This document shows positions 55,730-64,000 of a stretch of DNA of 64,000 nucleotides, piece by piece. The notes under the pieces were generated by a model. The model was given only the letters and a program-made list of their open reading frames with translations. It did not search any database and was not told the origin of the DNA. Position 1 is the stretch's first letter; every line of letters starts with the position of its first letter. The DNA is from Zygnema cylindricum. Taxonomy: Eukaryota; Streptophyta; Zygnematophyceae; Zygnematales; Zygnemataceae. Location: positions 17,297 to 81,296 of the forward strand of contig JBBHKE010000895.1 in assembly GCA_037447655.1 (NCBI GenBank), read 5' to 3'. Both the position numbers and the translations under genes were made by a program.

Positions 55730-56524
55730 ATGGAAAATGCTAACAGTTGTACCACTCCCATGGACTTGAAAAAAGTAAGTGATGGGAGTGTAGAAGGAGG
55801 AGTGATGATCTTAGACGATCAGATGAGTCTAGAGGAGAGAGAGTTCATAAAGTCTATTCCTTATAGACAGGTCGTAGGAAGCTTAATCTATTTTATGAAC
55901 TGTACCAGGCCGGACATAGCGGCAGCAGTTGGAGTACTCAGTAGGAGTCTTAATGATCCTAGGAAGAGAGATTGGGAGGCAGCCAAGAGAGTCATGAGAT
56001 ATCTGGTGGGAACTAGAGAGTTATGGTTGCATTTGGGAGGGGAGCATACTGATATCACCACTTGGAGTGACGCCAGTTATGGGGATGCACCTATGAGAAG
56101 ATGCACTTCTGGATATGTTTTGTATGTGGGGGAAGGTGCTTGCTGTTGGAGCAGTAAGGAACAAAAGGTGGTTGCTCAGTCTACTATGGAGGCTGAGTAT
56201 ATGGCGTCGTGTTCTGCTGTAAAAGAACTAATGTGGTTGAAATCATTGTTACAAGAAATGGGATTTATGAAGGAGGGAGTGCATGAAATCTTTTGCGATA
56301 ACCAAGCTGCAATTGCAATTGCAGCCAATCCAAAACACCATTTCAAAGCAAAACATATGGACATAAGATTAAGCTTCGTAAGAGAAAAAGTTGAAAATAA
56401 AATTCTAAATCTTGTGTATAAACCTGATGAAGAAATGGTGGCTGACATGATGACCAAACCTGTGCCCTCTCCTAAACTAAAATATTGTCGGGAAAAATGC
56501 GGGTTGAAAGAAAAATTAAATTAG
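55730..56524 (+). CDS. pol: Element O RNase H domain
   Basis: 264 residues after the second TAG. It joins the reverse transcriptase connection (SLIYFMNCTRPDIAAAVGVL) to RNase H with the acidic residues in WSDASYGD, MEAEYMAS and FCDNQAA, then PKHHFKAKHMDIR and the C-terminal end CREKCGLKEKLN. It removes the RNA strand during reverse transcription. In frame with the preceding segment; the intervening TAG replaces Gln. Confidence 0.9.
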   Translation: MENANSCTTPMDLKKVSDGSVEGGVMILDDQMSLEEREFIKSIPYRQVVGSLIYFMNCTRPDIAAAVGVLSRSLNDPRKRDWEAAKRVMRYLVGTRELWLHLGGEHTDITTWSDASYGDAPMRRCTSGYVLYVGEGACCWSSKEQKVVAQSTMEAEYMASCSAVKELMWLKSLLQEMGFMKEGVHEIFCDNQAAIAIAANPKHHFKAKHMDIRLSFVREKVENKILNLVYKPDEEMVADMMTKPVPSPKLKYCREKCGLKEKLN

Positions 56525-56528
56525 ACTA

Positions 56529-56542
56529 GAAAATAAGGGGAG
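56529..56542 (+). other. polypurine tract of element O
   Basis: GAAAATAAGGGGAG directly before the 3' LTR, the primer for plus-strand DNA synthesis. Comparable tracts precede the 3' LTRs of A, B, G and M. Confidence 0.88.
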
Positions 56543-57589
56543 TGTTGAAATTTATAGATTTCTAGAGTATTTTCTAGGTTTAAATATGTTTTTATAAAAG
56601 GAAAAAGAAAAGGACGGACAGCCTGCCTCCACCTCCGCTCTCTAGCCCCCATACTTGCTGTAGTCACTGAAGGAAAGAGAGAGAGGTTGATCCATGGCTG
56701 CCTTAGTTCAACAGACAGCTATTTTTAGTAGGTTACTAAAAATATACTTGACGGACCAGAGATTTGATCCCGGTGCCTGCGGTTCGTCAAATCGACCGGT
56801 AGCGGTCAGCTTTATCCTAATAGACTAGGACCAATGCTAAGTGCTATGGTATGTGATAGATATATATTTAGTTCGAAAGGATAAAGTTCATTTAACTAAA
56901 ACTGTTTACGGCGTACATATATACAGTTTTATAAAGTACGTCGTACGACGCTAATTCAAAACAGATACCACGCATTTTATTTCTACATCGGAACAAATAT
57001 CGCGCAAGTATTTATTCCGGCCAAGATTACGTTTCGCATATAATCCAACGGCGCACATCATCGCCGAAATCCCGGAGTGGTCACTTTGGCATTTAGTGAC
57101 GTGGCATCACCTGGCGCCACGTGGGGAAACATCATTCGGTCGCGGGAATTCCGAGGAACGTACGGATGAGTGGAAAGTATACACGCGTCCACTTATGGCC
57201 TTGTCGTACAGAGGCCGTACAGAAAGTACATCGGCAGTAGTACTTTCTAGTACTATACAGTTTTGTGATTGGTTCGTACAGGCAGTAGATAGGAGCTGTG
57301 AGAGGGAATTAGGAAAAACTAGGACTTAGGAAAATTTAGGTAGATAGTCCTCTCTCTCAAAGAGTTTGTATAAATTGGCATCTTTGCCACCCTATAACTT
57401 ATCGCCTGGTTGGCCGTTTTCAGTGATTCTTTTTTCTACGGACTCAGGGGAGTCCAGGCTACACAAGGGTGCAGTCAAATTGTCAGTTTGCCTTCTTGGG
57501 CAGCAGTGGTTGTGGCTTAAAGTGGGTTAGTTAAATATTATCTAGAGGCTTCCTGTATTCTGTGGTCCAATGGAGGACACAGAATTGCA
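56543..57589 (+). repeat. 3' LTR of element O
   Basis: 1047 bp, six transitions away from the 5' LTR (for example TACGGT/TACAGT and CTCAGAG/CTCAAAG). It is followed by the TATAT duplication. Confidence 0.96.
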
Positions 57590-57698
57590 TATATCTGTCC
57601 AGTTTATCATGCCCGCATTGCGGACGCACGGCAACGTCACGTTGTGCCAGCGGTACGGCTGTCCGTACACCGGACAATCGCACGACAACGTTACACCA

Positions 57699-58225
57699 CG
57701 AATCGTTATTAGTGTCAAGGTTAAAATAGTGTTGAAAGTAATTCATCGTAATTGATGCCAATTAAGAATTTGTACTTTTTTATTAAAGGTGTATTGTAAT
57801 TTCGGCTTAATGCTAATTTCGGAACAACAAAAAGGAAATATTATCCATACGATTGTATACATTAACATATGTATTCGTAAAAAATATTAGAAATTGTACG
57901 CCGTCGTGATATTTAAATATTTGTACATGTCAGACTAATTTACGTGTCAGACAAATTTGGTTTTTTGAGCGCACGTTCCTATGCGTGCTCATGTGATTTA
58001 ATTCATTTTTTGTAGAAATTTCACTTGAAAAGGTTCATTTATGTATGGTCTGACATCGACCATATACCACACTATTTAGATATCATTGTACTTTTGCATT
58101 TTACGCTATTTTGCAAGGTACCTTAATTAACGTCAAGGAAAAATTAAAATCATGTATCCTATTTGAGGAAAAAAATCAAAATTTTAAGAACCAAAATTAG
58201 AGTTATTGACACTAATAACGATTCG
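57699..58225. mobile_element. MITE-like element with inverted repeats, copy 2
   Basis: Perfect 20-base inverted arms (57699-57718, CGAATCGTTATTAGTGTCAA, and its inverse at 58206-58225) enclose about 490 bp of AT-rich DNA without coding potential. The arms are related to those of copy 1 (50444-51015). Sequences of the type ACGTTGTGCCA...CGGT follow each arm on the outside, linking this element to the adjacent satellite. Confidence 0.6.
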
Positions 58226-58374
58226 CAATGTACGTTGTGCCAACGGTCTAGCGGTCTATACACCCACGGTTGGCAACGTTATATTACGTTAGTGGTAGGG
58301 CGGTGTGTACACCGACGGTTGACAATGTCATATTACACCAACCATACGGCAGTATGTACAACGACGGCTGGCAA

Positions 58375-58742
58375 GCGTAAAATTATGCCACCCGGCGGCA
58401 ACGTATAATTATGCCACCCGGCGGCAGCGTATAATTATGCCAGCAGGTGGCAGCGTAGAAAATTGCTAGCGGCCGGCAACGTAGAAAATTGCCACCCGGC
58501 GGCAGCGCAAAAAATTGCCAACGGCCGGCAACGTAGAAAACTACCAACGGCCGGCAACGTAGAAAATTGCCAGCCGACGGCAGCGTAGAAATTGCCAGCG
58601 AGCGGGCGGCAACCTAGAAACACGCCAACCGGCGGCATCGTAGAATTATGTCGGCCGGCGGCAATGTAGAATTATGTCTGCGGGCGGGCAACAACGTTGA
58701 ATTATTCCAGCAGGCAGGCGGCAGCGTAGAATTGTGCCACGG
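58375..58742. repeat. minisatellite, ~26-bp unit
   Basis: About thirteen imperfect copies of a unit such as GCGTAGAAAATTGCC followed by ACCCGGCGGCA. The unit length is 26 bases, with some 28-30-base variants near the right end. Each unit has a TGCC...GGCA dyad. Longer, more diverged relatives extend leftwards to about 58230. The GC content is far above the surroundings. Confidence 0.88.
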
Positions 58743-58786
58743 TACGACGGTTTATAACGCGACGGGCGGCAACCCTACATCGTGCC

Positions 58787-59790
58787 TGTTGAAATAACTA
58801 GTTTTTGGTATTTTCTAGGCCTAAAAATATTAGCGGAAACAAATAAGAAAAATGCCGACAGCCTGCCTCCATCTCTTCTCTCTTGCCCCCATACTTGTTG
58901 TAGTGACTGAAGGAGACAGCGAGTGATGGAGCCATGGCTGCCTCAGCTCCATATGTAGGACTAAAGAGTGACTTAAGTCACTCTCAACAAAAGGTTGAGT
59001 CCGGCAGATCTCGAACCTCCGACCGGCATAACACAACGTAGCCGTTAGCTATAATCAGTCTGTCGTAGAAGCCCGTTAAGATATATAAGGTTTGATATGT
59101 ATTTATACTATTGTATGCTATTGAAACCGATAAACTAAAATATGTACAAAGGAACATAGAACTAGTTAAAGTTTAGTGCGGACGTCATTTCGCACGAAAC
59201 AAATGAATCGGACATTAGTTTCGACGACCGACATTTAATGTCCGATTTAATCCGACGGCACACATCACTATCGAGATCGCGGAATGGTCACTTTGGCGTT
59301 TATTGACGTGGCATAACCAGGCGCCACGTGGAGGGATAACATTTGGTCGCAAGAATTATGGGGTACATACGGACGAGTGGAAGGGTGACACGCATCCACT
59401 CAGTGGCCTTGTCATACACAGATCGTACAAAAAGAACATCGGTCGTAGTACCTTTCTGTACTTTACATTCATATGATTCGTTCGTACTTCAGTAGATAGG
59501 GGCTGTGAGAGGGGTTTAGAACTTAGGAAAATTTGTTTGGTAGTCACCTCTCTCTAAGAGAGCTTTGTATAAAATTGGCATTTTTGCTGGCTCGTAACTT
59601 ATCAGCTGGTTGGCCGTTTTTACTGATTCTTTTTGCTACGGACTCAAGGGAGTCCACGCTGCACAAGGGTGTAGTCACATTGTCAGTTTGCCTTCCTGTG
59701 CAGTAGTGGTTGTGGCTTGAAGTGGGCTAGTTTAAAAATTATCTAGAGGCTTCTTGAATTATGTAGTCCAATGGAGGACAGAGAATTGCA
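58787..59790 (+). repeat. solo LTR P
   Basis: 1004-bp plus-strand LTR (TGTTGAAATAACTAG to GAGAATTGCA), the same subtype as S1, G and O. It has perfect duplication GTGCC (58782-58786 and 59791-59795) and no PBS or coding region. It landed inside a satellite unit: joining the flanks gives GTGCCAGCGGTACGGC, which also occurs at about 57633. The TGGTTAG-type module is on the minus strand near 58985-59070. Confidence 0.93.
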
Positions 59791-59795
59791 GTGCC

Positions 59796-62700
59796 AGCGG
59801 TACGGCCTCCCGTATTACGGACGGACAGAAAAAAATCCTTGATAGACACACCGCCTAAATAAAGATTTCCAGAAAGGCGAACTAAGTTCTTTTACTTATA
59901 TACTGATAGGGTATTTTTGGGAGGCGGAAAGTGACATATTGTATGGGACGGACGAAAAACGGTTAAACTATCGTACGGTATGAGCTGCGGGATCAAAATA
60001 AAATCAGATTGGATCGTGTAGCCCCCGCCCATGGTGTGTAAAGCTAGCGACTTTCGTTCCTTGTGATGCTGAAGATTTTGCAGATGAAGTTAATAAATTG
60101 TTACACTAAAAGACAAAATAGAGTGTTCATTGTAAGAAATACGTTTGCTAACCAAGGAGACTGCGCTTGGAACACGAAACATATAAAGCGTTTTTTAACT
60201 TGAAAGAGGTAGCCACCCTTATGCCCACTTTGATGACTTCATCTGAGGAGAGCCGGCCAATTAAATGTTAGCCGGTCGTGACATGAAACGGTTGACATTA
60301 AGAAGTCAATGAAATCGTACTGTTTCCCGTAAATCGTAATAAGTTTGTACAGTTTCTACATTTTGCAGTTTTTGTTTTTTCCAGTTTAACCCATTTTGTC
60401 CACATGGTTTTGCCATAGCACATTTTGCAATAAAGACTTTTATGACATTCTGCAAAAAGTACTTATCTAGATTTGTATACATCATCCAACAAAACCCCCT
60501 AGTTTATTAAGCGGATGCTCAACGTTAGAGTCTCGACAATGAAAAATATCCAAATCTACCTCAATGTGACATCATTAAGATACGGTTATCTACTCCAAAG
60601 TTTTCTCTTGGGCAAGGCCCCGTTGCATTTGTGGTCAACCTACATATGAGAAGGGCGTCAATTTGAGCCTTTGTTTTTAATAAAGGGAACAAAAAACCAA
60701 CACGAGTAGTTTGAGATGCGATAGTTGCAGTTGGAAGCGCGGTAAGGTACATAGTCAAACACAAAGTGTCGTATATAGACACACCACGATCTCAGCCTGT
60801 GGGTATTTTCGCCGCCTCAGTCTTTGCAAAAGGCACTATATGGCGTCGTTCTCACACCTCTGAGGGATGCCATGTTCTCCGCAGCGACATTGTATCTGAA
60901 GAAGAGTTCCAACTGAGTTAATCACAACCTTGCTTGAATAGAAATATACATTGATACTCAGCTTAACAACTTCATACCATTTGTTTTCAAAATTCTTAAA
61001 ACACGACTTCATAAATAACAACTTTTAAGTGGTCACCCAGCGATCGTTGACTAACGGATCGTCTCACGCTTCTAATTTTGTAATTTCAGCGTATCTTTCT
61101 CTTGCTTCAATGTGCTTGGTATAGAACCCTTATTCAATCAAGAACATTCGCGAATATCGGTTGGTACCATGTTGCACCACCTTGTGCATATGGGCGACTT
61201 TACGTAATAATGACTGTGTGGCATAATTATGCGGCTCTTAGCGAAGGTCCATAACTCTTTTCTTTTTGAGTGCGTGTGGTGTTTTTACTTAAATAACGTT
61301 GTATTTGACACGTAGCTTTCACTTTGTAATGTTTAGTTAATCTTGGAGTTTTATGTGCTAAGAGTTCGAGTTGATTTATTTGACCTTTAAAGTTTGCTTT
61401 TAATTTTTAGTTGAATCGTGCTTTTTACCTCGATGTTTTGAACATTAATTTTTTGTTTTATTTTATAACTTTAAACAACAATGTGTGGTGCCTCCAAAAA
61501 ATGTTACTTTTAAGATTTCACTTCTTATACATCTAATACATGAATAAATAGAGAAATATCTTTATGATGAATTTAGCTTTTGAGTTTGAACCCAACCAGA
61601 AAGTTTTTTTTGCAGCTAAAAATGCATTATAGTATACCCGTCTTTTGACTACTTCATGATGATTGCATTTGACTATCTTTTTAAGTTATAGGACTTGACA
61701 ACCTTTCTACCGTTAGTGTACCTTTGTAGTCTTTGTGTTCGTCAAAGCTTTGGTCCTTACTCCTTGTAGCGTGGTGAGGAATGACGGTCGTGGAATTCGA
61801 GACGTCACGCTATGTCACCAAGTACATGAGAAAAAAACCATTACATGTCCGTTTCTGAAGCTTTCGATTTTAGGTTTGAACTCATTTTTTTATTTGTTAG
61901 GCATTAATTTCATAACTCTCTTTAATTTCTAAAAATGTGTCATTATAACTAACTTATCGCAAAAAATTTTTGTGTGGTATAGATCCCTTGTACGAGTTTC
62001 CAAGTGTTCAAATTTACAATGATAAACTTGTTACTTAAATTTGTGACGATTGCAAAAGTTTACCGTAAATTGACGCACTGTATTTTCGCTACACTTTTGT
62101 GACATCAAAAGTTCATATGTGATATAATAAAAGTTTTCCAACATTGTCGTGTTCATAGCTTGTGTACATGCCCCTCCTACGAGGCTCTCTTTTTTTTAGT
62201 TACAACGCATCTTCAATCTTTCATCTATTATTATTTTAGGAAAATAGTAAACGAATAGTAGAATTCGACAAGGAGGGTTTTTTTTTTCACCTATTTATAT
62301 CCTTTAAAAAAAAAAACTTAAATTCCTTATACGTTGGTCAAATAACGACGTAGTAAATATTTGTCTCTAGCTCCAACAGCGTAAGGTGACCTTGTGGGAG
62401 AATGCGAGTTACTAAGGGTTCGTCTCCATGTGCCAAATAAGGGTTTTTTTTGTGGTTTTTGTGTAAAACTCAAAGTCGTACCGCGTAAGTTTTAACCGCA
62501 CAAGAAAATAGAAAAAAAGAGAATTACATTTTGCGTCATCGTCAAGTTTAGGATCTACTACATGTTGTCGTCTTTTGATATTCGACCCACGGCCACGCCA
62601 AAAAACTTCATCTTCAAACTTTTCTTTAAAACACATGGACAGTGTGTTTTAAAAAAAAGTTTTTCCGAAAAAAAAATTTGTACATGTATTCGCACGTGTA

Positions 62701-63570
62701 AAAAAAGTTACTCAAATTTCAAACGAATTAAAGCGACGGCAAAAACTACACTATTCCTTATAGTTTGTCCGTTTGCATTCATCAAAGTACACAACTTGTT
62801 TTGTTTTGTCGCGTTTCGTTCAGTGCGTATTTTTCATTCCAAGGGTCTGAAAATTACGACGCCATTTGACGAAAACGTGAGAAATCTCCGAGGCCGCCCT
62901 AGCCGCACACGTCGCCTCTCTCACACAACCTCGCATTCTCTCTTTCAAACTTTATCACTCCTTCAAATTTCACTAATCCTCGTCCTTTCACAAGGCACCT
63001 CTACGCTGACCGCTGGGAAGCTTAAGAAAATTGAATTACCAAAAAACAATATAATAATTCTGCTTAATATTAGTTTTATTACATCACACTTAATCTACTC
63101 TACAAATTGGTTATTCTAAAACCAAATTTTATTATAATTATAATCATTATTTTTATTTTTTTTCCTTATTATCTTTATTTTTTTACACAAGAATGAAAAA
63201 ATCAATACATTCACTATGAGTTAAAAAGAAAACTTAATTTTTTTGTGATTAAATCAAATATAAGATTAGGTTTTTGAAATAGGAATATAGATTCATTGCC
63301 AAAAAGGTAGTCGTACAAAGAATGCAACGCCAGGCATGGACGACATCAATTGACAAAGGGTTGAAAAGGTAAATATTTACAAATGTTGAACAAAATTATG
63401 CGACGTCACTGACTATTTTGAACAATCAGATGCGTCATCACAGATTGTACACGTTGACAGACAACACGGGCATTGTCACGGTACACAATCGTCACACCCT
63501 TAAAGGTATGGTTACATCAGACGAAAATTGAGGTTTATTACATAATTATGTAATTTCCTGTACCATGCCG
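59796..63570. other. region without recognised gene
   Basis: About 3.8 kb of AT-rich sequence after the last LTR. The short frames present (the longest, 62562-63119, is rich in Lys, Phe and Ser, without family resemblance) look like chance. A pyrimidine-rich stretch lies at 62890-63000. I see no LTR, tRNA or transposase motif. This is the largest stretch in the window free of recognised copia sequence. Confidence 0.5.
63538..63553. promoter_or_regulatory. 16-bp perfect palindrome upstream of the last gene
   Basis: TTACATAATTATGTAA, about 117 bp before the ATG at 63670. Half-sites TTACATAA/TTATGTAA resemble bZIP-type sites, but with AT-rich DNA a chance origin cannot be excluded. Confidence 0.3.
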
Positions 63571-63669
63571 TAATATCTTTTCGTGAATTTTTTGAAAACA
63601 ACATTACACAAAAATAAGATAACGATTCTCCAAGTATCCGGAAGAAAACATCGACCGTCCGACTATATT

Positions 63670-64000
63670 ATGTTCTTCATCCACGAAGCAATCGCTCCAT
63701 CCGCCTCTGTAACCGTGAACCCACCTCGCAGAGGTGGGTTCTCCAATATGTTGTTTTTGCCATTAATTGAAGACATTCGAGTATCTCGAGTCAAAGGAAA
63801 AACTTTATTTGAAATGGCAGAATCAGAACCATCTTTGAATTATGTATGTGAGTTTTACTTAAATATTGCGGACCAGATTTTATCTCAACCTGAAGGAGTA
63901 GTTCCTAAAGAAGTACCAGATCGAGAATTATTTAGTTTATTATCTGATTTTTATTTAAATCCTTCATCTTCTCGTTCTGATATGCAATTAGAAGATAATT
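63670..64000 (+). CDS. unrecognised protein, N-terminal part, runs off the window
   Basis: From ATG at 63670 the frame is open to the window end (110 codons, no stop). The product begins [16 protein letters not shown] and contains [37 protein letters not shown] and [18 protein letters not shown]. The balanced, non-repetitive composition with many acidic residues and hydrophobic blocks looks like a real globular protein, unlike other frames nearby. The frame is also open for about 90 bases upstream, without another ATG. It could be a first exon or a single-exon gene. I do not recognise the family. Confidence 0.6.
   Translation, partial: MFFIHEAIAPSASVTVNPPRRGGFSNMLFLPLIEDIRVSRVKGKTLFEMAESEPSLNYVCEFYLNIADQILSQPEGVVPKEVPDRELFSLLSDFYLNPSSSRSDMQLEDN

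Larger units (their letters stand above)
52181..56524 (+). pseudogene. Element O gag-pol polyprotein frame with two nonsense codons
   Basis: A single uninterrupted frame of 1448 codons except for TAG at 52826-52828 (a Glu position in relatives) and TAG at 55727-55729 (a Gln position). Codon positions: Gag 1-~310 with CCHC zinc knuckle 292-305; protease DSG 382-384; GAG-pre-integrase HHCC 514, 519, 548, 551; integrase D579, D642, E678 (35 residues between the last two); reverse transcriptase D1032 and YVDD 1117-1120; RNase H D1297, E1337, D1373. All catalytic residues are present. The start ATG lies in the LTR; an alternative in-frame ATG is at codon 9. Confidence 0.93.
51154..57589 (+). mobile_element. 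Element O, young near-intact Ty1/copia retrotransposon
   Basis: 6436-bp element: 5' LTR 51154-52200, PBS 52201-52213, gag-pol 52181-56524, polypurine tract 56529-56542, 3' LTR 56543-57589, perfect target duplication TATAT (51149-51153 and 57590-57594). The LTRs are both 1047 bp and differ at six positions, all transitions, with no indels (about 0.6%). The coding frame has only two nonsense changes. It is the most recent insertion in the window and a reference for reading all the decayed copies. Confidence 0.97.

Noticed and set aside
58375-58742. Regular repeats with dyads resembling a CRISPR array.
   Set aside because: The units are contiguous, imperfect and of ~26 bp without unique spacers, and the context is eukaryotic. 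This is a minisatellite.
62562-63119. 185-codon open frame on the plus strand as a gene.
   Set aside because: Composition is Lys/Phe/Ser/Thr-rich and tracks local AT and pyrimidine bias. No motif, and the start codon context is unremarkable.

Overview
The window looks like repeat-dominated nuclear DNA of a plant or streptophyte-type eukaryote. It is AT-rich, has no operons, and is built almost entirely of Ty1/copia LTR retrotransposons in successive nested layers. The copia lineage primes from an internal, anticodon-region match to initiator tRNA-Met, as Drosophila copia does. Most flowering-plant copia elements instead use the 3' end of that tRNA, so a non-angiosperm host is my guess. The species cannot be named from the sequence.

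Layout (letters are my own labels). 256-1254: solo LTR S1. 3211-3383: a fragment of another copia lineage. 3454-24021: a minus-strand LTR (D) split by element C (+, 4349-23733). C is split at its LTR/PBS junction by element A (-, 5401-18331), and A is split in its gag by element B (+, 10367-16826). Target-site duplications (TSDs) prove the order: AATTG for B and CAGGT for A are exact, and TTCTA/GTCTA for C has one mismatch. 24022-29673: degenerate minus elements E and F. 29674-34743: minus element G, carrying solo LTR H. 34744-37487: minus element I. 37488-38711: mosaic LTR J. 38712-39519: an unrecognised frameshifted ORF (K). 41271-45456: L, a copia of a different lineage. 45457-47735: minus element M, cut by a 10-N assembly gap. 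48000-48071: a complete tRNA-like cloverleaf. 48643-49779: solo LTR N. 51154-57589: element O, the youngest and best preserved. It has two 1047-bp LTRs differing at six sites, TSD TATAT, and one gag-pol frame broken by only two stop codons. 57699-58225 and 50444-51015: two inverted-repeat (MITE-like) elements. 58375-58742: a ~26-bp minisatellite next to solo LTR P (58787-59790). From 59791 to about 63570 I see no gene. At 63670 a real-looking but unrecognised coding exon starts and runs off the right edge.

In element O the LTR supplies the Pol II promoter, and the gag start codon lies 20 nt inside the LTR. The primer-binding site is therefore read as Gag codons. One polyprotein carries Gag with a zinc knuckle, protease, integrase (HHCC plus D,D35E), reverse transcriptase (YVDD) and RNase H, followed by a polypurine tract and the 3' LTR.

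The most unusual feature is that nearly every LTR of this family, in three U5 subtypes, carries a tRNA-like module with A-box and B-box motifs antisense to LTR transcription, followed by a shared core containing CCATGG. At least two tRNA flavours occur (TGGATAA-type, Arg-like, and TGGTTAGAGC-type). They combine freely with different LTR ends, and one mosaic LTR has two modules. This suggests that SINE-like Pol III modules were captured and shuffled within an LTR retrotransposon family.
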